Below, in pieces: positions 26,102 to 35,175 of a DNA stretch of 64,000 bases (positions are counted from its first letter, which is position 1; every line of letters starts with the position of its first letter). The stretch is from Aquimarina aggregata. GTDB taxonomy: Bacteria; Bacteroidota; Bacteroidia; Flavobacteriales; Flavobacteriaceae. The notes beneath the pieces were generated by a model that did no database searches, was not told the origin of the DNA, and saw only the letters and a program-made list of their open reading frames with translations. A program made the translations under genes and the position numbers. The stretch is from the NCBI RefSeq assembly GCF_001632745.1, contig NZ_LQRT01000013.1:248001-312000 (forward strand), given 5' to 3'.

Positions 26102-29056
26102 ATGTTCGAAAAAGAATTAGAGGAAATTGTTCTCAAAGAAAAAGACATTATCCCTTTTTTAAAAAAATTAACCCCAAAAGACAAAAGAGAGCTTGTTCCT
26201 TTTTTGAAAAAATTTAAAGAAAAAATTTTCGAACATTACGAAGTAACCGAAAAAAACAAATGGGGAACTTCTTATACTACAAAACCTAAACATTCCGAAA
26301 CCAAAAGAAACATTATCAGTAAAGCTTGTTACGTATGTTTTAACAAAACAGATATAAAAAAAGCTTTTTTTAATGTTAGTAACCTCTCTATAAGTGATGA
26401 TTATTTAGAAAATATTATACCATGGTATACGCCTAAATGGTATGGTGATCTTATTAATGAAAATATACCTTGGGAATTATCATATGAAAAAACTATGGAA
26501 TTGCAGAAAAAAGGACTGCTAGAGCCTTCTCACGAGCTCATTCTTAACAAACTCCCTAATGCCATAGTTGAATATGAATGGAAGAATAACAAACGATTAA
26601 ATTACTACAAACCAGATGTTTTACATTTATATAAAGAAACCTTAAATGAGCATATATGGTTTTTATTTGAGGAAGAGTCTACTATAAATAATTACTACAA
26701 CTACTTACACCTAGAGAATTACAAAGGAGGAAATGATATTTGGATTGACACCTTTTATAACTTAACCAATGAAAATAGATTAAACCGAAAGAAAGTGTTA
26801 ATTGCAACCATCTATACATCTACAAAAGGTTTCAACAAAACCTTAAGCGGATGGTTTTTTGATTTACTTATAAAACTAGACCCTACCACAGATGAAGTGT
26901 TGAGTTTGCAAAATGAATTTTTTGCTGCTTTAAACTCCCCACATTCTAAAGTGGTTAATACTGTTTTAAAGTATTTTAAAGTAGCTGCTAATCACAAAAA
27001 GTTTAAATATCGCGTCTTTATAGAAAACGCATCAATACTCTTAAATTCTGAAACAAAATCGGTTGTTAATTCTACATTAATGATCTTAGACAAGATTGTT
27101 AAAACACATAAAACATCAAAAACACCCGTTTGCATAAAAGCCGCCGAAGCATTACTAAATGTAGATGAAAAAATACAACTAAGAGCAGCAAAGATTATTC
27201 AAAAACATGGCGATTCTAAAAAACAAGAATTACTAGATGAAATTGGGTTATACACTGATAATTTATTTCATGATTCGAAAGAGGTTTTAAAAGAGTTTAT
27301 AGATACAACTACAGAAACAGAAGATTTTATCCACGAAGTTGAAGAAACAAAATTTTTAATTGATCAGAATAAGCTCCCAAATTATGACTCTCTGGATGAT
27401 TTAATCTTTTTTGTTAGTCAAGCAATTGATAATAACGAAGTCTTTCACATAGATTTGCTTCTAAGCTATCTGCCTAAATTAAATGTTCTTCTAAATAAAG
27501 ACAATGTAATCAAGCTAGAGCCCATCTTTAAACGTTCTTTTGATCTTTCGATGAGCTTTGAATGGAATAGTCAGATTGGAAATCTAGAATCTGAGGCAGC
27601 ATATTACATAAATGATTTCGCAGAAATTCTAATGAAAAAATATCCTGCTGAACTTACCAATTTTAGAAAAACTAAAAACAAAAAAATCAAGAAGTTCAAG
27701 GAGGATAGGTACTTTAACTCTCATTACAAAAACAACTTAAAAGAAATTGAACTTCAACCTATCCCAGATTACATATATCAAATACATCATTCTTTATTCA
27801 TAAAATCTAAATCGTTTATCAAAAGAGGCTTAACCCTAGATTTATTATCTAAACCAACCCATGCTCCTTGCTGGATTGATCCAATAGCCCTAATTAATAG
27901 AGTTTTGTCCTACGAAAAAAGTAACGAGGAAATAAATCTATACGACTTTCAGATAGCACTTGGTCGATTACCTTTGAACGAAAACCCTATTGACATTTCT
28001 CAGCATATAGATACAATTAAAGACAAGGATATTAAAGCTGTTCTAAGTTATCATTACGATTTATTAGAGATTCAAGGAAATAATATCTCTAAACCAGAAT
28101 TATGGCTACAGAGTGTTTTAAGTAGAAATAAAGAAGAAGAAATTAATTATTTTCAGGAATACTTATCTAATCCTTTACAAAAGGAAAAAGGCACTTATAA
28201 CTGGGATTGTAAACCAAGAGATCACTTTTACCAAGAGTATGACTATACTCTTGGTAAGCAAGTACAAAAGAAAATGGTCAGAAAAGAACTAAAATTTATA
28301 GATTTTCATCCGCAAAAAATGGAGCCTGACCCCCTCATTTCTACCATTAAAAACATTTTCACAAAAAAGAAAAAACCTGTTAAAGTAAGTAGTATCTACG
28401 ACTATATGTATTTTAAAAAACAGAAATACTACACTACTATACAACCTAATGATGATGTAAAGTTCTTACTACTATCGCCTAATAATCCAAGTATGTTCTT
28501 AAGTAATGTCATTCATAATAATCTAAAAGAATCTACTTTTTTTGATGAAAGCAGCAAAAAGAATATGATTAACCTATTAAAAGGGTTGTATGAAATATGG
28601 CATCGAATAGACTATAAAGATTCTACTTATTTATTTTTAGCAACAGGTCTCTTATGTAGTGATAAAGTGGCAAGAGAACTTGCTGCTGAAATATGGATTA
28701 AAGCCAATTCTGAGGAGAAAGTAAACAATACATTATTGGGTGAAATGATTGGAAAATTAGAGTATGGAGAATATGCCCCAATTAAACGCTTTACCGATCT
28801 TTTAACTTCAAACCTTTTTAATGTTTCTAAAAAACATAACGAATACTTATTTCATCTTTTAAATGGTGCAATAGGTCATATGAACAACAAACCTATTAGG
28901 GGTGTAAAAAAATTAATAGAATTGTTTTTAGAGTTGCACTATAATTTTCCTAAACTAGAAGTTCATCCATCAACTAAAAACATCCTCTCCATGTGGAAAG
29001 AAACAAAAACACTTAAGCCTATTATCACCAAACTGCTACAAGGCTCTAATAAGTAA
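26102..29056 (+). CDS. DUF6493-like helical-repeat protein
   Basis: A 984-residue soluble protein, almost entirely alpha-helical. It has repeated two-helix units typical of HEAT/armadillo solenoids, e.g. LNSPHSKVVNTVLKYFKVAA and AEALLNVDEKIQLRAAKIIQ. Its size, the helical N-terminus beginning with an acidic/Lys-rich stretch and its place directly after a SWIM-protein gene fit DUF6493 family proteins of Bacteroidota. The assignment is from memory of that pairing, not a search. It starts 1 bp after the SWIM stop. It likely scaffolds a complex with the SWIM protein. Cargo of the island; a defence role is possible but unproven. Confidence 0.68.
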   Translation: MFEKELEEIVLKEKDIIPFLKKLTPKDKRELVPFLKKFKEKIFEHYEVTEKNKWGTSYTTKPKHSETKRNIISKACYVCFNKTDIKKAFFNVSNLSISDDYLENIIPWYTPKWYGDLINENIPWELSYEKTMELQKKGLLEPSHELILNKLPNAIVEYEWKNNKRLNYYKPDVLHLYKETLNEHIWFLFEEESTINNYYNYLHLENYKGGNDIWIDTFYNLTNENRLNRKKVLIATIYTSTKGFNKTLSGWFFDLLIKLDPTTDEVLSLQNEFFAALNSPHSKVVNTVLKYFKVAANHKKFKYRVFIENASILLNSETKSVVNSTLMILDKIVKTHKTSKTPVCIKAAEALLNVDEKIQLRAAKIIQKHGDSKKQELLDEIGLYTDNLFHDSKEVLKEFIDTTTETEDFIHEVEETKFLIDQNKLPNYDSLDDLIFFVSQAIDNNEVFHIDLLLSYLPKLNVLLNKDNVIKLEPIFKRSFDLSMSFEWNSQIGNLESEAAYYINDFAEILMKKYPAELTNFRKTKNKKIKKFKEDRYFNSHYKNNLKEIELQPIPDYIYQIHHSLFIKSKSFIKRGLTLDLLSKPTHAPCWIDPIALINRVLSYEKSNEEINLYDFQIALGRLPLNENPIDISQHIDTIKDKDIKAVLSYHYDLLEIQGNNISKPELWLQSVLSRNKEEEINYFQEYLSNPLQKEKGTYNWDCKPRDHFYQEYDYTLGKQVQKKMVRKELKFIDFHPQKMEPDPLISTIKNIFTKKKKPVKVSSIYDYMYFKKQKYYTTIQPNDDVKFLLLSPNNPSMFLSNVIHNNLKESTFFDESSKKNMINLLKGLYEIWHRIDYKDSTYLFLATGLLCSDKVARELAAEIWIKANSEEKVNNTLLGEMIGKLEYGEYAPIKRFTDLLTSNLFNVSKKHNEYLFHLLNGAIGHMNNKPIRGVKKLIELFLELHYNFPKLEVHPSTKNILSMWKETKTLKPIITKLLQGSNK

Positions 29057-29203
29057 ACCAACTAGCACGAAAAAAAGGTACTTTAACGACTTTTTTTTCT
29101 ACATGCAATATGTTACGTCCTGCTTTTAGCAAACACTTTACACGGATTTGAACCTTGTTATGTGCATTTGTTATATTATTAAATAACAAAGAAACCTCAT
29201 TGA

Positions 29204-29344
29204 TTATCGCTGCAAAAGTATTACTAATAAATCCTCTCCTTTGATTATATTACCTTTTATTTCCCACCCCTTTTTTAGATACTTATTAATCTCCTTTTCT
29301 AAACAAGGTGTACAATTATTTTCCAAAATTTTTATTTCTTTCAT
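29204..29344 (-). CDS. Tiny DUF1737-like protein (46 aa)
   Basis: The frame reads MKEIKILENNCTPCLEKEIN, then KYLKKGWEIKGNIIKGEDLL and ends LLQR. The pattern of an N-terminal strand, a helix with E-x-x-I-x-x-Y-L, G-W-E and a final strand is that of small DUF1737-type proteins (KYLKKGWEIKG). It lies downstream of the primase-helicase gene, on the same strand, near the middle of the island. Probably a real small gene; function unknown. Confidence 0.5.
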   Translation of the reverse strand: MKEIKILENNCTPCLEKEINKYLKKGWEIKGNIIKGEDLLVILLQR

Positions 29345-29688
29345 CTTAGTATATTTAATATTGTAGATTAAATAGATTTAATTTTAATTTACTTCTTATA
29401 CAATTATCACAACACACGTTTATTTTAGAAACACATCTACTTAATCTACATTTTATTACTAAACCCAATGCTATCAATGGATTTCATTGGTAGATGTAAT
29501 TCTTAATACTTCTACTTTAAGTAGATTAGTGTTTCATATACTCATCTAAATTGTATAAAATCACTTTTTCTTAAAAAATTCAGTTTTCATGTAAGTATGT
29601 AATTGACTTTTATCAAACCCTTCAATGATAATTTATATTTCTAATCGAGGATAAATTTTTTCATCTACTGATGATATGAATACATTAA
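29345..29688. other. Non-coding 344-bp stretch with repeated TAGAT(T/G) elements
   Basis: No credible gene. Short repeats cluster here: TAGATTAAATAGATTTA (29364-29380), ATCTACTTAATCTACA (29435-29450), TAGATGTAAT (29491-29500) and the palindrome TCTACTTTAAGTAGATTA (29511-29528). There is also an inverted pair CCAATG...CATTGG (29465-29490). Lying beside the primase-helicase gene, it could be a replication origin or iteron set. Confidence 0.4.
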
Positions 29689-31125
29689 TTAAATTTTAAA
29701 GCACATTTTAGTGACACCTGCGCTTTTCCTTCTCTCGACTTTATACCCTTTAAAAATTGCATATAAATCAACCCATTGACTAACTATTTTACTTCTAGTT
29801 CTAGGTTCTTCAGCATCAACTTCTAACATCTGAGCCAACTCTTTTAAACCGAAGTAGTCATTTAACCTATCATAATCAGCATTCATTAAATACACGAAAT
29901 CTCTTGATGTCTGATTGATTAATTTCTTCAATTTCAGGTCTTCACTTTCGTATGTTATCAATCCTTTTTTTAAAAACAATTGTACACACTCGATAATAAA
30001 ATTGTCAAATCTATTCCATTCATCATCATCCCATTCAAACAATAAATGCTTAAAATATTTCTCGGGTTTATTTTTTGCATTAAAAAAGTTATTTAAAGTA
30101 ACTAAATGCTTCCTGTCTTTGAAACTATCCGTCTCCTGCGGTATAGTGTAATTAGTTGTTAATGCTATTTTAGGACTATCAGTAAATGGCATGTTAATTT
30201 TAGGGCGATGTTTACGCTCTATACTCATATTATCCGTTAGTGTACTAAAAAGACTCTCAAATAAAAAACCTTTTGTTACATCCTGCAATACGATTAGAGT
30301 CGTATTAAGATTTACATTCTGGAAAACGAATTTATCATTTGTAAGATCAGTAACTTTACCATTATATTCGGTGACATTTATTATTTTGGATAATGCCTTA
30401 ACCAATATCCCCTTTCCCGATCTTCCATAAGCATCATTTTTTACTTGACTTAAAATATCTGTGATAATAATTGCCTTAACAAGTGAGGGATTCTTATAAC
30501 TTGAAACCAAATAACCTATTGCACTACAAACACTATTAAAATGCGAATTATCATTAGTTACTAAGGATATAAACTTTTTGATATCGCTGTTTTTTCCGTC
30601 TATCAATTTTATATTTCTTCTTATAATTTGTTCTGAAAAAATGTAATGTTTTCGTTTTCCAAATTTTTTATAGGAAAAAGCCTTCCTTTTACTTTTGGTA
30701 ATCTTTATAATTCCATTCTGATAAAACAAATGAACAGTTTTCCTAGTATCCCTATACCTATCTAACTCTATAAGAGGTAAACTTCCTAGAATTGCTTTTT
30801 TAACCAACAATAGATTCTCTCCTTGCTCTATGAAACAACTCCGAAGTAAATCATTTTTTTGTTCTTTTATTATTATGAGCAAATCGTTAAAAATATCTTG
30901 AGGAGTCTTTATAAAAACAATACCATTTAACAATTGAACTACCTGTACATTACCAAAACTGGAATAAGTACGATAACCCATTTTTTCTAAAAAGTCACTT
31001 AACAATGCCCTATCAACTTGAAAACTTGGCACACCATTTTTTATACATCCTTTCCAAAATTTTTCTTTTTTAAACTCACTTCTTTGGATAGATTGAAAAT
31101 CATGAGATTGTTTACTATTCCTCAT
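29689..31125 (-). CDS. Phage/plasmid primase-helicase-like protein (DUF5906/SF3 type)
   Basis: A 478-residue replication protein. An N-terminal region of about 200 residues precedes a P-loop ATPase core: GRSGKG (234-239) is the Walker A, LIVLQDVTKGFLFE (about 288-301) the Walker B, and ALTTNYTIP the sensor-like asparagine motif. This order is that of superfamily-3 helicases linked to primases in phages, satellites and mobile islands of Bacteroidota. It probably opens the element's origin during excision and replication. The start lies 4 bp after the stop of the HTH gene, so the two form an operon. Confidence 0.78.
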   Translation of the reverse strand: MRNSKQSHDFQSIQRSEFKKEKFWKGCIKNGVPSFQVDRALLSDFLEKMGYRTYSSFGNVQVVQLLNGIVFIKTPQDIFNDLLIIIKEQKNDLLRSCFIEQGENLLLVKKAILGSLPLIELDRYRDTRKTVHLFYQNGIIKITKSKRKAFSYKKFGKRKHYIFSEQIIRRNIKLIDGKNSDIKKFISLVTNDNSHFNSVCSAIGYLVSSYKNPSLVKAIIITDILSQVKNDAYGRSGKGILVKALSKIINVTEYNGKVTDLTNDKFVFQNVNLNTTLIVLQDVTKGFLFESLFSTLTDNMSIERKHRPKINMPFTDSPKIALTTNYTIPQETDSFKDRKHLVTLNNFFNAKNKPEKYFKHLLFEWDDDEWNRFDNFIIECVQLFLKKGLITYESEDLKLKKLINQTSRDFVYLMNADYDRLNDYFGLKELAQMLEVDAEEPRTRSKIVSQWVDLYAIFKGYKVERRKSAGVTKMCFKI

Positions 31126-31129
31126 GTAA

Positions 31130-31414
31130 TCATTTTTTGAGAAGTGTAAGAGCCTCCATTATCTCAGATCGTTTGTAATAACGTCTTGCTCCTGAAATAC
31201 CATAAGCACTGACTTTACCTTTTGAAGTCCACGCCCACAAAGTCGATAAATTTATGTGTAACAACTCTGCGGCTTGCTCTCTGGTTAGAAGCTCGTCATT
31301 TGCATTTTCGTGAAGCAACTCTTTTTTTAAAATATCTAATTCTGACTTAACGCCTTCTTTTATTAATTCTGCGAGTTGCTCGGGTGTAGTTTGAATGAAT
31401 TGAATTTTGTCCAT
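31130..31414 (-). CDS. MerR/excisionase-like helix-turn-helix protein
   Basis: A 94-residue protein with a C-terminal winged-helix motif of the DNA-binding 'helix_turn_helix_17' (MerR/Xis) type: LLTREQAAELLHINLSTLWA, then WTSKGKVSAYGISGARRYYK. Proteins like this act as excisionase or replication regulators in Bacteroidota integrative elements. The N-terminal 40 residues are an acidic helix, perhaps for dimerisation. It is directly upstream of the primase-helicase gene, co-transcribed, inside the island. Confidence 0.85.
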   Translation of the reverse strand: MDKIQFIQTTPEQLAELIKEGVKSELDILKKELLHENANDELLTREQAAELLHINLSTLWAWTSKGKVSAYGISGARRYYKRSEIMEALTLLKK

Positions 31415-31492
31415 CGCCTAATATTTAAATTTCTTAGGCAATATTACTTTCGAATATCTGGAACAGTTGTATAGTACTGTACTAAGGTAGTA

Positions 31493-32152
31493 CTACTTTT
31501 TGTTATATATGCTTTTCTGTTTCATCTCATTGTAACGAACCATAAAACTTGGGGAAATTGAAATTTTATTATCATCACAATGCTTAATTATTTTTTCTAT
31601 TTTGGCTAGATTATTAAAAATATTCTTGCTAGCATTAGGACTACTAGAATCATAATTATTTAATGTTCCTAAGAAATATTTTTCGCATTTCGGAAGGTTT
31701 AAGTCTTTCGCAATCTTTGGAGCAGTCCAATTTGAATTCATTACTCCATTTGATTTATACTTTTCCATTATACCTTGCGCAAAACATAATCCTACTTTAA
31801 ACCAAAGCATGTCCTCATCAGACTTTTCATTTTTCTCCGTTTTATGGAAAAGTTTCTGCATCTCTACTTCAAAAAAACTACGTAACCCTTTAAGTTTACT
31901 TTCAGATTCTTCCGCTAATTCATTAATATCATAATTATTATTCATGTCATTATTAGCTTCGGTTATCTTATCCATTAACTCCTGTAAGAAATCACATTTA
32001 CTATCTAGACTTTGAAGATTGCCAAATTCAATTTCGAACCTCTTATAAAGTTCATCATATAACTTCGTGTATTTTTCTTCAAAATCTTTATTCTGATTAT
32101 TTAGACGTTCACCCCAGTCTCCATTAAACTTTTCTTCATTAAAATCTTCCAT
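31493..32152 (-). CDS. Hypothetical acidic helical protein
   Basis: 219 residues, acidic N-terminus (MEDFNEEKFNGDWGERLNNQ), coiled-coil-prone helices over the first 110 residues and a Lys-rich C-terminus. No domain recognised. It lies between the MerR-like HTH gene (78 bp downstream) and the integrase (20 bp upstream) on the same strand, as expected for an accessory protein of the element's mobility module. Function unknown. Confidence 0.7.
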   Translation of the reverse strand: MEDFNEEKFNGDWGERLNNQNKDFEEKYTKLYDELYKRFEIEFGNLQSLDSKCDFLQELMDKITEANNDMNNNYDINELAEESESKLKGLRSFFEVEMQKLFHKTEKNEKSDEDMLWFKVGLCFAQGIMEKYKSNGVMNSNWTAPKIAKDLNLPKCEKYFLGTLNNYDSSSPNASKNIFNNLAKIEKIIKHCDDNKISISPSFMVRYNEMKQKSIYNKK

Positions 32153-32172
32153 ATTAAAATTTCAAGCCTTTT

Positions 32173-33519
32173 CTAATTAAAATATTTATAAGCATCCAAA
32201 GCTATATCCTTGTTACTTTTCTTGATGTAATTTAAAAACATAGATTCTGTAGAGTGTCCAGTAATATTTATCAAATACGTGGTAGGTACTTTTCCATAAT
32301 AATTAGTTGCAAAAGAACGCCTACCTATATGCGATGTAATAAGTTGCCATTTTTCGTATTTTCCGATAACATCTCTAAAACTCCCTTTCTTTTTGTCAGG
32401 AGTAACATTAATTCGTTTTTTACCTTCACATATTTCATTTAATCCAGCAATTCTAGCTACTTCTTTTATATAGTCATTATACTTTTGATCAGAAATAGCT
32501 CTAGGAAATTCTCCCCCTCTTTTTTCTAGTATCTCTCTAACTTCTTTGGAAACTAGAATAGTCATTAACTTTTTAGTCTTTACTTGTCTAAATTCCAGTA
32601 AATATTTATCGTTCTCTTTCCTGATAAGTTCACTAGAAAAATTCATAAAATCACTTATACGCTGACCTAAGTAACAACTTATCAATAACCAATCCCTTGC
32701 ATTATCTAAATATTCATATGGCAATTCAACTTCTTTTATTTTATCAATTTCATCAAATGACAAATAAACGTGTGATACTTCTTCCCTATCAAATTTTAAG
32801 CTATCTAAATGGTGATGAGTTTTTAATCCCAAATACCTAGCATGAAAACAAAACGTCTTTATAAATACAAACTCACGATGAATCGTATTTCTTGAATATT
32901 TTTGATCGACATAATACTTCTCAAACTCATCTTTGAAATCCTCATTAATATCTTCTATAAGAATCTGTTTCTTTCTAAAATCTTCAAAACGTTTTAGCTT
33001 ATTTTTGATGACTCGATACTTTTTTACTGACGCTGTATTACCTCCTTTTTCTTTCTTCTTAATATAGTAATCGATAAAGCTCAATAAATCGACAGGGATT
33101 TCAATATTCTTATTAGGATTATAGTAAGACCCTATACAATCATGTAACCACTTGGAATCTTTTATTATAATATCTATATCTACTTTATTAAAAGCATCTA
33201 ATACATAGTTGGTAATTCTATTAAGCTCGAAGTTAACTTGAGCTTGCTTATTTTGAAAGTCAATGTCTTTGGACTTTTTGAACCTTTCTTTCCAAAACCT
33301 TTTGCCGCTTAATTTATCATTAGCACTTAATTCTTCATGAGAATATATGTATAGTTTAGTCTTAGCCCCTAAAGAATAATCTATTTTATCGTGCCTAAAC
33401 AACAATCGAATATTCAAAGGTGCATTTTCCTTAATAGAGCGATATAGAAAATTAACTGTAGCCATAGTACCAAAAACAAAATACCGTACAAATATAATTA
33501 TTTTTGTACGGCTAAACAC
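32173..33519 (-). CDS. Tyrosine site-specific integrase of the island
   Basis: A 448-residue tyrosine recombinase. The N-terminus has an arm-binding beta region, then a SAM-like core-binding domain (about 145-230: SFIDYYIKKKEKGG to YSRNTIHREFVFIKTF). The catalytic domain has Arg in LGQRISDF (about 287), H-x-x-R in SHIGRRSFATNYYG (about 397-400), His in ITGHST and the nucleophile Tyr in MFLNYIKK (about 431). All catalytic residues seen are intact. It lies 133 bp from attR and reads away from it, into the island. It should catalyse integration and excision at the ssrA 3' end. Confidence 0.93.
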   Translation of the reverse strand: MFSRTKIIIFVRYFVFGTMATVNFLYRSIKENAPLNIRLLFRHDKIDYSLGAKTKLYIYSHEELSANDKLSGKRFWKERFKKSKDIDFQNKQAQVNFELNRITNYVLDAFNKVDIDIIIKDSKWLHDCIGSYYNPNKNIEIPVDLLSFIDYYIKKKEKGGNTASVKKYRVIKNKLKRFEDFRKKQILIEDINEDFKDEFEKYYVDQKYSRNTIHREFVFIKTFCFHARYLGLKTHHHLDSLKFDREEVSHVYLSFDEIDKIKEVELPYEYLDNARDWLLISCYLGQRISDFMNFSSELIRKENDKYLLEFRQVKTKKLMTILVSKEVREILEKRGGEFPRAISDQKYNDYIKEVARIAGLNEICEGKKRINVTPDKKKGSFRDVIGKYEKWQLITSHIGRRSFATNYYGKVPTTYLINITGHSTESMFLNYIKKSNKDIALDAYKYFN

Positions 33520-33652
33520 AATCTAACACAATACGATACAACTTAGCAAAAGAAAAGAAAAGCTCTTAAACTATTGATTATATTGGTAAAATTAAACTTA
33601 TTAGTTATTTTTAGTCGATCTGAAAAGAAGTGAAATTTTACCAAAGTGTTAA

Positions 33653-33666
33653 CTCCGACTCCACTT
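33653..33666 (+). repeat. attR: 14-bp direct repeat
   Basis: CTCCGACTCCACTT, identical to attL in ssrA (17054-17067). It is followed directly by chromosomal sequence with the displaced ssrA terminator. Confidence 0.88.
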
Positions 33667-33667
33667 C

Positions 33668-33691
33668 AATCCCGCCAAATGGCGGGATTTT
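33668..33691 (+). terminator. Displaced native ssrA terminator
   Basis: A 9-bp perfect GC-rich stem AATCCCGCC / GGCGGGATT with loop AAAT, then TTTT counting the stem's last bases. It is 1 bp after attR and orphaned: no gene reads into it from the island side, so it most likely followed tmRNA before the island inserted. Confidence 0.75.
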
Positions 33692-34006
33692 GCGTATCCA
33701 GAGGATTCTGCCAACACGCCAACTGGCTCCTGCATTAAATTGATCCACTGGATTAATTCTTAACGCTACGGTCCTATTCGACTCCATAAAAAAGCATCAA
33801 ATCAATAAAGATTATGGGTTTTTGAATTTTAGAAGACTATTTAAAAGATTTTATAAAATGATTTAATTTTCAATCCTGCACTTCAAGTTTGATAACTCAA
33901 AGATCAAAATTCTTTGGAAACACAAATAAAATAACAAATACGGTTACATAGAATATTATCATTATTATAATTAACTTTAAGGATAAAAGATAGAAATGCA
34001 AACCAG

Positions 34007-34573
34007 ATGAAAAAACTTAGCAAACTAGTTTTATTTTTAGCCTTACTTCAATTCTATGGATGTACAGAAGAAAAAACACCTTTTTTAAATTGTGTAACAC
34101 CAAATTTTAAATCTAAAAATATAGATGTAAAAACAGAATTAAAAAGGTTTGAAACAACTTTAATTAATCAAAAAATAATTACAGATAATTCACCAGAATC
34201 TTATAGAAGACTTTTTGCGCTTATTCAATCTCATAACTCTTATGAATTTATAGATTCAGAAAAGCATAAAACAGAACTAAAAGCAATGGAATTTGACTAT
34301 ATAGCCAAAGAATTAACATTGTATTCAGCACATTCAGAATGTCATACTATATTTGATAAAGATTTTGAAGAAAGTATACGTACGGTTACCAACTCAGAAA
34401 TATCTAAGGAGAACATCACAGAAGACATTCTTGAAAGCGGAGAAATTGTAAAGATCAAGTACAATGCATATGACAAAATCCCTATAAAACACTTTAAAAA
34501 AATTGACAATCAATTTTATATTTTATTCAAAACATACGAATATGGAAGCTTAAGAAATGAAATATATCATTAA
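34007..34573 (+). CDS. Hypothetical lipoprotein
   Basis: 188 residues with a lipoprotein signal (MKKLSKLVLFLALLQFYGC, Cys19). The mature part is helical at first (VKTELKRFETTLINQKIITD) and then alternating. No family recognised. First gene after the island's right end; preceded by 315 bp without a gene. Confidence 0.7.
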   Translation: MKKLSKLVLFLALLQFYGCTEEKTPFLNCVTPNFKSKNIDVKTELKRFETTLINQKIITDNSPESYRRLFALIQSHNSYEFIDSEKHKTELKAMEFDYIAKELTLYSAHSECHTIFDKDFEESIRTVTNSEISKENITEDILESGEIVKIKYNAYDKIPIKHFKKIDNQFYILFKTYEYGSLRNEIYH

Positions 34574-35175
34574 AAATTTCACATTTTCAAAAAAAGCAAC
34601 GATTATCGAATAAAAACCTGATAAAATTGTCAATCTGTTTTAGTCACCCAAGCTTTCTGAAGCTCCTAAAAAAAGTACAATTGTCAAAAGTAAGTCTAAA
34701 TAGTTTTCATTTTAATAGACAATAATCAGGAGTATAAAATAAAGTAAAAGCTGAAGTATCATATCGAAGAGAAATTGAATTAGCTCAATTCACCGAATCA
34801 TTTTAAAATCATGATTACCAAATAAAAACATCTTATTGACTTTCGTACTCAAAATTACACCACATAGGAATAATTAATTTCTTTTATTTCGCTTAGATGT
34901 TTAGTACTTCTTTTTATCATCAAATGTTTCCTATGATCAATTACATAATATTCTCTTTTAATATTCAATTTTTGCGTAACATTACTATACAAATAATAAA
35001 CGAAACGTTTTACGCACGTACTATTTATGATATATTGGCTATTATTAAGAATTCACTAGACAAAGTTTCTATAATAAAAATATATTTACTTTTACACATA
35101 TATAGTTTTTACCTTTAATTTTATAAGCGTAAATCTCGCTATCAAATGTAATTTCATTGTAATTAAAAATCTATT
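34574..35175. other. Non-coding 602-bp stretch
   Basis: No supportable gene. A frame at 34897-35118 lacks family character and has low-complexity, very AT-rich coding. At about 34741-34804 one frame reads KVKAEVSYRREIELAQFTES before a stop, possibly a remnant of a decayed gene. Confidence 0.5.

Larger units (their letters stand above)
17054..33666. mobile_element. ssrA-inserted genomic island with defence cargo
   Basis: About 16.6 kb lies between two copies of CTCCGACTCCACTT, one forming the 3' end of tmRNA (17054-17067) and one at 33653-33666. A tyrosine integrase (32173-33519) lies beside the right copy and reads inward. What follows the right copy is a GC-rich hairpin that looks like the native ssrA terminator, so the left end was joined to foreign DNA. 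Contents: XRE plus HsdM-HsdS-ATPase-HNH-PLD, a lipoprotein, SWIM/DUF6493, a tiny protein, primase-helicase, MerR-like HTH, an unknown protein and integrase. There is no relaxase, coupling protein or capsid gene, so transfer would need helper functions. Satellite-like or mobilisable island; the class is inferred. Confidence 0.88.

Noticed and set aside
17172..33519. HsdR-like translocase in the island
   Set aside because: No DEAD-box/SF2 helicase or HsdR nuclease motifs in any gene of the island; the only P-loop proteins are the ABC-type ATPase and the primase-helicase.
33638..33787. 49-aa minus-strand frame spanning attR (ends in the hairpin)
   Set aside because: It is the antisense of the tmRNA end and terminator; its sequence follows from those elements, a known annotation artefact near such genes.
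34897..35118. 73-aa + strand frame
   Set aside because: Very AT-rich, low-complexity hydrophobic/Ile-rich translation, no family character and no clear ribosome-binding context.
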